Part shown: positions 10,641 through 22,726 of the stretch, piece by piece | Layout of the letters: every line of letters begins with the position of its first letter | Position numbering within the stretch: the first letter of the stretch is position 1 | Assembly (NCBI GenBank): GCA_032622095.1 | Contig: CP136067.1 | Coordinates: 127,321,030 to 127,385,029 of the forward strand | From: Siphonodentalium dalli | Lineage: Eukaryota; Mollusca; Scaphopoda; Gadilida; Siphonodentaliidae | Direction of reading: 5' to 3' | Length of the DNA stretch: 64,000 nucleotides | Notes under the pieces: model-generated | What the model saw: the letters and a program-made list of their open reading frames with translations, nothing else | What the model was told of the DNA's origin: nothing | The model's database searches: none | Translations under genes and position numbers: made by a program

Positions 10641-12549
10641 AGTAGCTCAAACATGACTTTGTCAAGTTGAGTTAAAAATAACTTTTACAATGACGTTACC
10701 CATCAAAGTACAGTTTGTCCAATAAAAGTTTAATCAAAACTTGACCGTAATTTTGGTAAATAATAATAATAATTGATCCATTTATATAGCACAGTATACA
10801 GTGAATTAGTTACAATTTACAATAATTATTACCTCGGTCATAGGGCATGTCACCAATGTCACTAGCGATGTGCATTTAAAAATGTCATTACGGTTTTGGT
10901 TTTACTCAATTGTAGAACGAGAGGCCGATCACGATCGGCAGATGTTTAACCCATACCTTGGCGATAGCGACTAGCCATAACTGATAATTTGTCAAAAATA
11001 TGATCACAGGAATTAATCCATATATCAGTACCCAACTTGAAATAAAAAGCTCAAATAATTTGTCTTAAGAAAGGGTTAAAGTATTTGGGTTGGGGAGGAG
11101 TAGTTTTAAATCTCATAACTCTGTCCCTATTCACACAAGGACCTCTCACTGTGAGATCCAATTGTTTAGTGATTTCGGAGGACATGTTTAGGAGTTAACT
11201 CATTGGAAGCAAAAGTGATAAATCCCTATCTTTGCCACTTTTGACATGCCAGATATTCAAAATTTATTATTCACTTCTAAAGAGAAATTATAATTGTTGA
11301 CAAGCCAGACTGCTTAGAACGACATATATGTAGGGAATTCCATCTCGTATTTAAATGGTACTTTAATTACCCCCCCCCCCCTTCTCCGCAGTTATTTGTT
11401 TATCAAACATGGACAGATATAAGATCAGATCTGACCTGTGTATTAAATAAGATTAAGTGTTTCATAACAGGGGTGTATGGTTTTCAAAAATATATGTAGT
11501 TTATACAATTCAAAAGTATTATCTATATAATGTTATACAGACATAATATGATGGGGATGCTGGCCCCTATGACCACTAAATCGTTCATATAAAAGAAAGT
11601 AAGTTAGCCCTCATTTGAATGGTTTCACACATTACAATGTTTTACAAGTAGCTTGGGCACTAAAAGCCACAACCTTCAATGTTAATCTTCTAAGTGCTCT
11701 GTGGCCCCTAAAATTCAATCAACCATGAAAATGTGAACAAATGGGAAAATAAGGTTCCTGGAAATACTAACATCTACCATATTGATTTTCAAAACAAGTC
11801 ATCACTTACAATAGTCATGTATATTTATCTGCCTGTTTCCCCATTGCATAGATAAATCATATTGGCTATCAGCTGTTGTTTTAATTTTGAAAGCACGTGT
11901 CTGAAGGGTTAATATATTTTTCAAAAATCAATTAATCAGTCAATACCAAAATTGATAGAAGTGAATAGTGTGCAAAGATACCCAATATATATTAAGAGAT
12001 ATGAGGAAGAGTCCATGTACATTATAGCATGTGTCTATGGAAACCTTGGAAAGGGTTAATTATTTTTGAAGCAAATTAATGGAATTTAGAAGACACTTAT
12101 ATATCTCTCTCTCTTGTGCTGCCATTAATCAATTTGACAGTTAGAATAAACAAACAGCCAGCCACCGGTGTTGTTTATCTTGCTTGACCCACCAGAGCTC
12201 TGTATCATATGTCATCACTCATTTCATAACAGATTTCACTTGGAATGACAACATCTATAAAAATCCTCTCATATACTCTGGATGTTGGATGATCACATGG
12301 TAATTTATTGATATCATTATATTACATGAAACTATTGCAATAAAATCTTCATATTTTCAAAACAGGATATCACACCTAATTAATCGTATAAAACTAAAAT
12401 AAATGAAAGTGTCAATTTGTTTTTATTATTTAAAAATTTTTTTTATTGTTATTAAAGTTCAAACAAAATTTAATATCTGTATATGCTAAATTTAGCAAAG
12501 AGCTAAATCTAAAAAAATAGAATTTTTTTCTCTATTTTTTTTTTCTCGA
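10641..12549. other. Mostly featureless AT-rich DNA
   Basis: Contains AATAATAATAATAATTGATC followed by CATTTATATAGC at about 10765-10790 (a motif common in invertebrate dispersed repeats) and a 10-C run near 11370. No gene or element could be supported. Confidence 0.4.
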
Positions 12550-12790
12550 AAAATGGTCATAACTCCTTTAAAATTAATCGGATCAAACCCATATTCGGAC
12601 TCGATCTGTATTTTGGGCTGTGAAACTCACATACCAAATTTGGTTTCGATCGGATAGAAAATTTGTGAGTTATCGCATTACTCGTAAAGTTTCTACAGAC
12701 AGACAGACGGACAGACGGACAAACGACGAGTGGTCAATCCGGGCAACGACACTATGTTTACCATACTATGGTATGGGTAAACATAAAAAC
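12550..12790. repeat. Dispersed repeat with GACA/GACG block and terminal hairpin
   Basis: Reads GGTCATAACTCC ... GATCGGA... CAGACAGACAGACGGACAGAC ... and ends in the hairpin TGTTTACCATACTATGGTATGGGTAAACA-type sequence at 12754-12783. A second copy with the same order is at 18236-18455. It is a common repeat type in mollusc-like genomes as far as I recall. Confidence 0.65.
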
Positions 12791-13088
12791 CAGATTTTGG
12801 ATTCAGTTATGGTTTTACTCAATATACCAATATACTATGTGCCCAGAGCAGATGATACAATATTTGACATAATATTTGCAGCCATTTTGCAGTGATTTCC
12901 ATATTCAACGCGTTACGGCAATATGTGCCATTATCGCTCAAATGACACCCAAATTGAAACTGTAACTAGTAATGGTGGCAAATAGCAGCTGACAACAGTG
13001 CGCGCTAACCACATTTATTATATGATCATATGTTTCCTTCCCCCAATTCCTATGTTAAAACGTAACAAAAAAATCGAGATATCCAATG

Positions 13089-13219
13089 ATGTCAGCCCTC
13101 TTAATTCAGATTGTTTGGCTTCGGCAATCCGCTACGGCAACACTATGCTGTGGCCCAGTTTGCTTCAGCAAATTGCTTCGGCAATGCTGATTGCCGTAGC
13201 CAATTATGAAGGCTGATGA
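13089..13219. mobile_element. Possible small inverted-repeat element
   Basis: TGTCAGCCCTCTTAATT at the left and the inverted ATCAGCCTTCATAATTGG at the right bracket repeated TTCGGCAAT and CTACGGCAA blocks that pair with each other. Structure only; divergence makes the boundaries uncertain. Confidence 0.4.
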
Positions 13220-13575
13220 TGTTCACCTCATTAATGAAACAACAGGTTAATAACAGGGGTTAACATAACTTATTATCAGACCTGAAAATAGATCATGTTT
13301 TCTCAGCGACGTTCAACGTCATTGAAACTGAATGAATAGGTTTTACAGAATATATCAGTTGCGGTTTGGTTTTGAAAAAAAACGAATAAGAAAACCGAGA
13401 AACTGTAAAACCACAGCAAATCACTAATTGTCACTCCCATCCTCCAAATCACTAATTGTCACTCCCATCCTCAACCCCAGCTGCAACAAATGTTGGAAAA
13501 ATTTCCATGTTGGAAAAAGGTCAAAGCATTTAAAACTATTCCGAAATTGTATTTTAACTAAAATATCTGAACTTA

Positions 13576-13705
13576 CAGTAATGCCCTAATTAATCGACTC
13601 CATAACCACAGCGGAATTATGGGTAACTTTTCTGGATTTAGTCGGAAATATGGCTTGTTGCAATTCATCGGAAAGCTCTCGGGTCGATTAATTAGGGCAT
13701 TACTG
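13576..13705. mobile_element. TA-flanked MITE, mariner-like
   Basis: CAGTAATGCCCTAATTAATCGA at the left is repeated inverted at the right, and both ends are flanked by TA. A TA target duplication fits Tc1/mariner-type transposition. The 130-bp body shares CCACAGC-GAATTATGGG and GGATTTAGTCGGAAAT with the copy at 15803-15925. Confidence 0.8.
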
Positions 13706-13726
13706 TAGTACACAATTAGTGATGTA

Positions 13727-14783
13727 TTTATGTAGTACCCACCCACCACCCCATGCCACCACCAATAGTATCTTATGCGCCCCTAGATAATTAGAGTATT
13801 TATGTAGTACCCACCCACCACCCCATCCCGCCACCTATAGTATCTTATGCGCCCCTAGATCATTAGAGTATTTATGTAGTACCCACCCACCACACCCCAT
13901 TAGAGTATACTATGGGTGACGGGATTGGGTGGTGGGTGGGTACTAGATCATTAGAGTATTTATGTAGTACCCACCCACCACCCCATTAGAGTATACTATG
14001 GGTGGCAGGATTGGGTGGTGGGTGGGTACTACACCACCCCATCCCGCCACCCATAGTATTTATGTAGTACCCACCCACCACCCAATCCCGCCACCCATAG
14101 TATCTTATGCGCCACCGGCGTCCCTAGATCATTAGAATATTTATGTAGTACCCACCCACCACCCCACCCACAGTATCTTATGCGCCGCAGGCGCCCCTAG
14201 ATCATTAGAGTATTTATGTAGTACCCACCGACCACCCCATCCTGCCACCCATAGTATCTTATGCGGCGCCGGCGTCCCTAGATCATTAGAATATTTATGT
14301 AGTACCCACCCACCATCCCATCCCGCCACCATAGTATCTTATGCGCCGCAGGCGCCCCTAGATCATTAGAGTATTTATGTAGTACCCACCGACCACCCCA
14401 TCCTGCCACCCATAGTATCTTATGCGCCGCAGGCGCCCCTAGATCATTAGAGTATTTATGTAGTACCCACCCACCACCCCATCCCGCCACCCATAGTATC
14501 TTATGCGCCGCAGGCGCCCCTAGATCATTAGAGTATTTATGTAGTACCCACCCACCACCCCATCCTGCCACCCATATTATCTTATGCGCCGCAGGCGCCC
14601 CTAGATCATTAGAGTATTTATGTAGTACCCACCCACCACCCCATCCCGCCACCCATAGTATCTTATGCGCTGCAGGCGCCCCTAGATCATTAGAGTATTT
14701 ATGTAGTACCCACCCACCACCCCATCCCGCTACCCATAGTATCTTATGCGCCGCAGGCGCCCCTAGATCATTAGAGTGTTTAT
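13727..14783. repeat. 81-bp minisatellite array
   Basis: The unit runs ATCATTAGAGTATTTATG, TAGTACCCACCCACCACCCC, ATCCCGCCACCCATAG, TATCTTATGCGCCGCAGG, CGCCCCTAG: 81 bases, so the minus strand stays open through successive copies (27 codons each). The distal copies are regular. The proximal ones (13727-14110) are scrambled, with short units and inverted pieces (GGGTGGTGGGTGGGTACTA at about 13930 and 14012 facing the normal CCCACCCACCACCCC). Confidence 0.9.
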
Positions 14784-14948
14784 GTAGTTATGTTGATATA
14801 TAACACAATTTGGGAAATTTTATACCATAATTGACAGTGGTCAGAATTATTTTGCTGCAATTAATCGATTCTGATAACAAGCAAATTTTTAAGAAATGTT
14901 GTTGTTGTTGTATCTTGATAACCACCTGATCAGATTGAGTACCTTTAA
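14783..14948 (-). mobile_element. KGT element fragment, terminal 165 bp
   Basis: Ends in GATTGAGTACCTTTAA and includes GTTGTTGTTGTTGTATCTTG, as in the copy ending at 51092. Its inner break, at ATGTTGATATATAAC, lies within a few bases of the point where the 14.8-kb foldback interrupts another copy of the same family. It abuts the 81-bp minisatellite. Confidence 0.6.
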
Positions 14949-15244
14949 CAATGAATTTTTGCTGAATGCAGACTTCCACAGTGCGACACTAAGACAAGAT
15001 CTGCAGCAATTGGTTTCAATTTGCACAAGACATTGACAGATTCTGAAATTTGCCTTGGCTAAAAAATAGCTGAAGAATTTTATTTTTGTTTCGGCAATTG
15101 CCTCGTCTCAGTCGACAGCCGACACTAATTAACAGGACTGGTATATGGACTGACTTAGAGAATAAACTGATTGAAACTCTCATTGAAGGAATTTGATTCG
15201 ATGTTCTCCATATCATCAGATTCAACCAACAACTAATATTTTTT

Positions 15245-15612
15245 AAATGCTGCTTCAGTTATCAGAATCGAGTAATTGCCCAAAAATAATGCAATCAACT
15301 ATAGTATAAAATTGCCCAAAACATGTTATTTATCAACATTTTGTTCAATGAAATTTTGCCGGTTTATCAAATATCTGACACAAAAAAGCCACTTGATTTT
15401 AGAGTTATCCATCTTCATCTGCAATTTGGTCAGAGAAAGTCTTCTCATCGACTGTTCTGTTTACTGGGCCACTGAAAAAATTATCAGTGGTGAAAACTAA
15501 TAGATTTAAAAAATCGATATCTGATCACTCTGAGCTTAGATGGGTGGGTTCCTCGACTCAAATCGAATATTTTTTACCACCAAGGAAATAGTAATTTGCG
15601 AGCGTTAATTCG
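15245..15612 (+). mobile_element. KGT element copy lacking its left ~70 bp
   Basis: Runs from GCTTCAGTTATCAGAATCGA through GCCACTTGATTTTAGAGTTA and GGTTCCTCGACTCAAATCGA to GAGCGTTAATTCGGATTATG. At 15336-15344 it contains the uninterrupted ACATTTTGT (complement ACAAAATGT), i.e. an empty version of the site occupied by the 14.8-kb element. Confidence 0.7.
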
Positions 15613-15802
15613 GATTATGCATTTTTCAATTAATTTTGTGAACCAAATGAGGTAAATTTTATGTATTAATTCAACAAAACTTAATATATGTGTACGTATA
15701 TGCTTTATTTAGATTTTTTATTAACAATGCATCAAGTTGGTGTAAAGTGGTGGAATTAAGTTGTCCTCACTTGTTTGTAATAGTTTACCACATAAACATG
15801 TA

Positions 15803-15925
15803 CAGTAATGTCCTAATAATCAACCCCTAAACCACAGCAGAATTATGGGAAATTTCCGACTAAATCCTGAAAAATTTCCCATAATTCTGCTGTGGTAAAA
15901 GGGTCATATACTTCGGAAATTACTG
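15803..15925. mobile_element. TA-flanked MITE, second copy
   Basis: TA-CAGTAAT at the left and ATTACTG-TA at the right. An internal near-perfect inverted repeat CCACAGCAGAATTATGGGAA folds the centre into a hairpin. Related to 13576-13705 by the shared ends and core. Confidence 0.75.
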
Positions 15926-17029
15926 TAGGAACAGCCAGCATTGGATTTCCAACCAAAGAATAGATCATAGTTCCTCCATAGGCATAGACAGTTGATGACA
16001 GCCGAGGAACTGTGCTACCTGTAGTATTTGAACACTGTTACACCATTGTAGTTAATTGAGAACATCAAAGTTGGTATCTGCAGTACATGATGGCGAATTT
16101 GGTTTCTCAAAAAGAATTTATCCATGGATTTGTGCAGTAGATATTTCAAGCTGAAGAATGTTAATTGAAATTTGCTGCTATTCCTGAAGGTAATCCATGT
16201 CCATCGATAATCGATTCATTCCAGTGTTGATAGTCTATGATGATTTTGTCCACTCCTCAATTGGTGGCCGTTCACTTGGGAAAGTAAATTTCTTGTAGTC
16301 GTTGTTTGGAGCCATGAACTGAAACAAAATATATATATATTGGAGACTGGAGAAAAACACACTTCAATTTATCAGAAGACTCACTTTTATTAGAATAATG
16401 TCCATTCTTCTAGACTATGGAACAAGGATTGCACATTGAAGATACCAATTGCGCGGAGTCTCAACTGCCACGTGAGAATTGGTTCTAAATCGGCAGACGA
16501 CATGGTGCTAAATCGCGCATGTCACGATGCTATGCTGCATTTTTCTGTCAAAAAAGGGAGTCATCACGGAAAATGGTGAGTGTGTCTTTTTATTTCCGAT
16601 TCCGAATTTATTTTCAGCGCTCATATTTAGTAGTTGATCTAAATTTTATAACAATACTAACCAATCGCTTTTTTCACTCTCATAGAAAAAACTTCCAAAA
16701 TTGAACTGATCAGTTTGGCAACATAATCTCCATTTTCCCCTTTCAAATGTTATCTTCACAACAAAGCGAATGTCCCATGGCAATAGATGGTAATAATTCA
16801 CTGAAGGGATGCATATTGATCCAAACACGATGTGGAATTCTGGAAATTTTAATGAATTTGCACCATAAACAGCATTTAATTTACACAGCATGCATGCGCC
16901 AGTGCGCTTCCTGTGCAGCAAAAGTCGCCTGTTTGAGAAAAACAAGGGGTACGCATCTAAGATGCTATGTCGAGTTTATTGGCAGTCGAAAAAAACTTCT
17001 GCCAATAACTTGGCAATAAGGCCCACACA
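15926..17029. other. No gene supported
   Basis: Contains an (AT) run near 16330 and several short frames. No repeat family or protein was recognised. Confidence 0.35.
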
Positions 17030-18650
17030 AGGCCCAAAAAGTCGGACAAACCTGGTTTCCGAACTCGTCTGAGATATTATTCCAATAGAATTATATTATA
17101 TATACCAAATATAAATTGAATGATTGGTTAATATCTCATAGAGTTAACGGTGATAAAATTGCCAAAAATTGACAAAGTAAGACCCCTAACGCCGGGGATT
17201 TTTTTTTTGGACAAACCTGGTTTTTGAACTCGTCCGAGATATTGTTGCAAGAGACTTATATACCAAATATGGTTTGAATCAGTTAAAATTTAATTGAGTT
17301 ATCGCACTAGCGGTGAAATTTTTTTTGCTAAAAATAGACAAACTAAGGCCCATAACTCCTGGGAAAAAATTCAGACAAACCTGTTTTTCGAACTCGTCCG
17401 AGATATTGTTGCAAGAGACTCATATATCAAATATGGTTTGAATCAGTTAATATTTGATTCAGTTATCGCATTCATTGAGTTATCACGCTAACGGTGAAAA
17501 AATTGCTAAAAAAAATGGTTTGAATCAGTTAATATTTGATTGAGTTATCGCGCTAACGGACAAACCTGGTTTTCGAACTCGTCCGAGATATTGTTTCAAG
17601 AGACTCATATATCAAATATGGTTTGAATCAGTTAATATTTGATTGAGTTATCGCGCTAGCGGTGTTTGAATCAGTTAATATTTAATTGAGTTATCGCGCT
17701 ATTAAACAGTGAAAAACATGCTAAAAATAGACAAACTAAGGTCCATAACTCAGGGGAAAAAATTTGGACAAACCTAGTTTCGAACTCGTCCGAGATATTG
17801 TTGCAAGAGACTCATATATCAAATATGATTTGAATCAGTTAATATTTTATTCAGTTATCGCGCTAACGGTGAAAAAAAATGCTAAAAATAGACAAACTAA
17901 GGCACATAACTCTGGGGAAAAAATTCGGACAAACCTGGTTTTTGAACTCGTCCGAGATATTGGATGGAATTGGTGAATTGGGTTTAAAGTCGCTCCAAAC
18001 AAATTTACCAGTACATAACACAAAGTTATGGACCGATTTAAACCAAATTTGGTGTGGTGACTTGGGGTACCATTGGCAGAGTTATAATGGTGTTAGTTTT
18101 TCAAATTCTGTTACTTGAAATTTTTATTTTTTTTATTTTTAATATTTAAAAACAAAAAATATTTTATTATATATTATTTTTATTTATATATCCATATTCA
18201 TTTTATTTTTGTTAAATTGAGCAAAGAAATCAATCTAAAAATAGTCGGATCAAACCCACATTCGAACTCGATCTGTCTTTTATGCTGAGAAATTCATATA
18301 CAAAATTTGGTTCCGATCAGATATAAAATGTTCGAGTTATCGCACCATGTGTAAAGTGTCTACAGACAGACAGACGGACGGACGGACTAACGACAAGTGG
18401 TCAATCCGGACAACGACACTATGTTTACCATACTATGGTATGGGTAAACATAAAAATAGACAAACTAAGGCCCATAACTCCAGGGAAAAAATTCGGACAA
18501 ATCTTGTTTTCGAACTCGTCCGAGATATTGTTGCAAGAGACTCATATATCAAATATGGTTGTAATCAGTTAATATTTTATTGAGTTATCGCGCTAACAGG
18601 TGATAAAATTGCAAAAAAAGTAAGCAAAGATGGATAACTCTTGTCAAAAA
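17030..18650. repeat. ~160-bp degenerate tandem array
   Basis: About nine units of the order GACAAACTAAGGCCCATAAC, GGGGAAAAAATT, GGACAAACCTGGTTTTCGAA, CTCGTCCGAGATATTG, AAGAGACTCATATATCAAAT, GGTTTGAATCAGTTAATATT, GAGTTATCGCGCTAACGG. Some units are truncated (17510-17720). A different repeat (18236-18455) sits inside. The family also occurs inverted at 8640-9050. Confidence 0.75.
18236..18455. repeat. Second copy of the 12.55-kb dispersed repeat
   Basis: Same order as 12550-12790: GGATCAAACCCACATTCG..., CAGACAGACAGACGGACGGA, and the terminal hairpin around CCATACTATGG at about 18428. Embedded in the ~160-bp array. Confidence 0.65.
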
Positions 18651-19009
18651 GTTTGGACGTGACCCATTTTCTACAGGCAGTAAATAGTCATTGGGAGCAA
18701 CTCACATACCAATTTTTTTTTTAATCCGTTCACAAATGTCAAAGTTATAAGGCATTCTTTAGGTCCGCTGCCCGCCCGCCAACCGTCCCTCGTCAAACCA
18801 TAAGTCAAGTTTTTGAAAAACTGGACTAAAAAACATGGAATCCCTCAGAATGGTATCGTTCTGTACATCTGATCAATTGTGGAAATATACACTGAGTTTT
18901 ATCTTTCTCTTTGATATATATAGTGTATGCGCATTGAGAATTTGTGTGTTATCTGTTATTGTAAGGAGTGGTGACTACTGGTGCAATCAATGTTAAAAGG
19001 TATACTGTG

Positions 19010-19100
19010 AATGGCTTTAAATTCGTTGGTATCAATTTTCGTGGTTCAGCGATTTATGACTTTTTCGTGGGTTCGTAAATTCGTGGTTCCGCCGGTGCTA
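19010..19100. repeat. TTCGTGG-type dispersed repeat
   Basis: AATTCGTTGGTATCAATTTTCGTGG ... TTCGTGGGTTCGTAAATTCG is a phrase I recall as frequent in bivalve-like genomes. Only one copy is here, so support is by recollection. Confidence 0.3.
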
Positions 19101-20599
19101 AATGTCACCTCCAAATCCCCAATAACAACAATCAAATCCATCTAATAGACGTGTAGACACATCGACCAGCTGTCGGTTATTGCGCATCCGCACTGCAGGC
19201 GTAATTAGCACATTGCGTGTCCAAGATTTTGTTGCCGGCTATCGAGAATATTAACGACGGGATTGTATTACTTAAGCATACAAAAGCTAGGTGAAAGTAC
19301 TCACTTCTCAAAACAATCAATGTGAGACTGGGGATTATTTACTGAAGCCAACATCTATTAGTCTGCACCATATGAAATACAACCCCAAATGGTCAACAGC
19401 ATAATGCAAATATGTCTCTTAAAAACTGGTTAAAAAGTGGTAAGATTCATTTTCGTCCTCCTACAACTTCTGGATTACCTGCGATTATTCTGCGTTATTG
19501 AACAGGAAGGTTAGTGAAACACCTGTGAGGGGTATGCGTGACCAGTAATTGTTGATGTGTTATTGTTATGTTATTTATTTATATGAAGTTAGATTGATTA
19601 AACATTGTAATTAGATCGTAGCTACTCTTCCATTAATGTACTCCCAGTTTGATAGAGTTACCTCCCTAGGCTTTGATTTTAAATTGGGACAATAGAGGTA
19701 CCTCCCACATGACATTTCTTATTTCTCAAAATCGATCTAGTTTCGAAGATTAATTTTTACGCTTGTTTTCTATTTATTGTTTATTTCATTATTATATACA
19801 TGTGCTAGTATACATGACTGAGTATATAAGATTTTATTGATGCCACATATCTCATGTTTAATACCATTTTCAGTTTCCTTCATATATACAGATGTTTCTA
19901 CTGCAAGAACAAGCAAGAGCGATTCGTGTGGTGCGTTGGAACATGCATTCTGACCCAGATACATGTTTTGCTGAAGAGAAATGTGGTGGGAAATCCCAGT
20001 GGAAAACTGAATTATCGCGTCTTCTGATTTGGAGTTAAACCATGTGAGATTCAAGGAACATTGGGTGGGTGGAGTGTCAATGAGACTTTAGAGCCAAAGA
20101 CAGCACCCCCACCAATTGATTACTAGACCCCAACCCCATCGACTCATACCTAACCAGAAATAAACAGAGTGTTATATGGTGTTACTGATTACTACCTCAG
20201 CTGGAAATAAAATATGAGTCATTATACTCCAGCAAACAAGATAAAACTGATACTACAACTGCAACAAATAAACACGCACAGATTCGGAACTGGGGCATAT
20301 ATCTGATCGAATGCGAACCCAACTGTTAACATTTGATCACAAGTGCACCGTACATTTTAAAAGATATAGTTTGTGGCACAAAATTAAAACACCTTGGGCA
20401 ATAACGTCTTTGTAAACGTGGGAATATATTCACATTTTCTCAAATAATACATCATACAAGCCACTGACTCGCTACCAGTAAGGAATTTGGGGGATAAAAT
20501 TGGGGTTAAATTCTGAATAATTTCACCTTTATAGTTTAAAATATTTTACATTCAACTTGTGGTGAGTTTGTAACTTTTCTTACTGTGTCATCTGCATAT
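19101..20599. other. No gene supported
   Basis: Only short chance frames, the longest on the minus strand at 19770-20054 with no recognisable content. Confidence 0.35.
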
Positions 20600-20900
20600 T
20601 TAGAATTGATTCTCACATGGCAGATGAGGCCCCGTGAGAAAATAATAACCTCAACATCAAGTATGTGCGTTTGGTTGGTAATGTTTTCTGCATTTGGATT
20701 TCGGAGGTGAAAAATTTGTTCACTTTTGGGACTAGATAAGCCGTCCGATGTTCGAAATAGAGTTTCGGTTTAGAGGTAAATTTTAGTGATAATGCACTTG
20801 AGCAAATTCGGGACCTGAACATTTTGTCGATATGGAGAGGGATTCAGTTTCCAATATAGTTTGGAGAGGTTTCAATGTACCAACTTCAGAAATGGCCAAA
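20600..20900. repeat. Dispersed repeat related to 8.9-9.05 kb
   Basis: Shares GTTCG-AATAGAGTTTCGG, TTAGTGATAATGCACTTG and GAGAGGTTTCAATGTAC-type ending with 8930-9065. Function unknown. Confidence 0.4.
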
Positions 20901-21699
20901 ATATTGGCCAAAATAATTTGACCCTGCCAGCGTGAACCATGTCAATGAAGATAGGCACGAGCAGTATACCAGTAATGTGGGGGTATAATTATCACAAAAT
21001 TTTGACAAATTTTCTTCCTAACATTATTTAAATATATACTAACTTTATATTGCCAGGTGATATCATGCTTTGTCCAGGGCTCATTCATTTTTGTCTTGTT
21101 GAAGCTGCAAATAAAACTTGTTCATTAAAGATATGTTCAGGGTGCGAGACTTACATTTTTATGTATAAGAGAAATCTAAAATCTGAACATGATAAAGGGG
21201 GACTGTACTTTATTTGAGAAGGAATAAAACATGTTTCTTGACCAAAATCTGCCAACGTTCACTGTCTACAGAGTACAGGTACGACATGAGCTGGAATACA
21301 AATATTTTATAGATGGCAGCGAAACTGGAATGTAATGAATAGAACGCTCATTGTCAAGATTTTTCGTTTTTTATTTGCACCATGCGTAAAGTACGGACAG
21401 ATGGACATTGTTGAGCAATTCTCATCTGCTGAATATCAACAAAATCATATTTGTTTTATGTTACAATAATCAAAATTCATAAAAATTGAACTGATTAAGG
21501 GCCATAACTCTCCCCAAAGTAGGCGAACCTGCCAGTTGTCGAACTCGATTGGGGGCTTCTACACCCAGTGGAGTTATTTCCCGGTTATATTGATCCTATG
21601 CTCTGGACACCAGCTAAACGGACAACTTTGTGATGCTGCCCAGCTGCTGAAATGATCGAAATCAAAACTATAAATCACTAGATTCAACACTAATGTCTT

Positions 21700-22127
21700 C
21701 ACCCTATGTGTGCCGATCGGTGTATTGCTGTGGGTCGGTGTAGAGCTGTTACCTGCGGGAACTCCCGTACGAGGGGTAGATTGGAAAATGTGGTTTGTCA
21801 AAGCACATAATGAAATTTTTTTTTGCTTTAATCATCGAACAAAGGACCCAACAAACAGTAAGTATGATTGCCTAGTTAATAATATCGCATAATCGCGTCC
21901 CTTCAATACTTTTATCACAGCTTTTGCCTCGAAAAAGGTAAAATTCCTGTTTAAAGCTCCATAACTTTTGCAAACCAAGACCTTTACTTCGGGAAACCAA
22001 TTGAAATTATAGGCAAATATATTGAGAATCGATTTGGGTGCGTAAACCCAACCATCGAAGCTATATTTCTTGGTGAAAATTTAGTTTGACGGAGGGCACT
22101 ACCGAGAAAAATGGCACGAATATAGCA
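21700..22127 (+). repeat. Left arm of a 428-bp inverted repeat
   Basis: Runs from CACCCTATGTGTGCCGATC to GGCACGAATATAGCA and is matched, inverted, by 24232-24659 with few differences. The 2.1-kb spacer holds the zinc-finger pseudogene. Confidence 0.9.
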
Positions 22128-22566
22128 CGAGAAGATCATCTGATAGTTACGGTTTAACCGCAAATGTCCGGGAAATAGCAAATTATTGACATTCCAGTTT
22201 CATTGAGATTTTAATGGAATTTGAACGAAATGCAGCTGTTTCCTTATTCGATGATCTGTTGGAATATGCAATTGATCTAATATCGATATGGCATGTCTGT
22301 AATAACCTACAACATTGTATTTATTACCTATCTAGTATATATGTGTGATTTATAAAGATTTCCCAGTTAATTATCAGGTAGGCCTATATATGTGTATTGT
22401 CACTGCCGAAATTGACGTAATTTCCCCTTTGACGTTTAATTTCTTTTTGTGAAATTTCGTGCATAAATTGTCTTTTAAAAGTTGTTCCCAACAATTTAAA
22501 CCACACACCAAGCTGCCAAATTTCTAGCTGGTATATGTAATGAACAGAATAATCAACAGGCTGCGA

Positions 22567-22669
22567 TGATTACGTGATATAACGCACTCAGTAGCTGTAC
22601 TAACTTGTAAACTCCTTCATTCGGGTTTCTGTCAGGTCCATCCACCTTGTGACGTATATCACGTAATCA
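22567..22669. promoter_or_regulatory. 14-bp palindromic pair TGATTACGTGATAT
   Basis: TGATTACGTGATAT at 22567-22580 is repeated exactly inverted at 22656-22669, about 60 bases upstream of the first ATG of the zinc-finger pseudogene. The TTACGTGA core resembles a bZIP (CRE/ATF) site. A diverged copy of the left half with its flanks (AACAGAATAA...TGATGATTACGTGA) is at about 56070-56110. A promoter role is inference. Confidence 0.4.
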
Positions 22670-22726
22670 TTGAATCCAGTTGATTTATCTCAATATAATT
22701 AAGTAAGTGCCATAGTATTCATTCAC

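Noticed and set aside
14278-14652. 124-codon minus-strand frame in the minisatellite
   Set aside because: Pure consequence of the 81-bp period being divisible by three.
13727-14783. Possible CRISPR array
   Set aside because: Units are contiguous tandem copies without unique spacers, and the genome is eukaryotic.
16519-16575. Possible first exon of a THAP-type zinc-finger gene (M-S-R-C-Y-A-A-F-F-C followed by GTGAGT)
   Set aside because: Cys spacing is one residue off the THAP pattern and no second exon with the C-x2-H pair was found.
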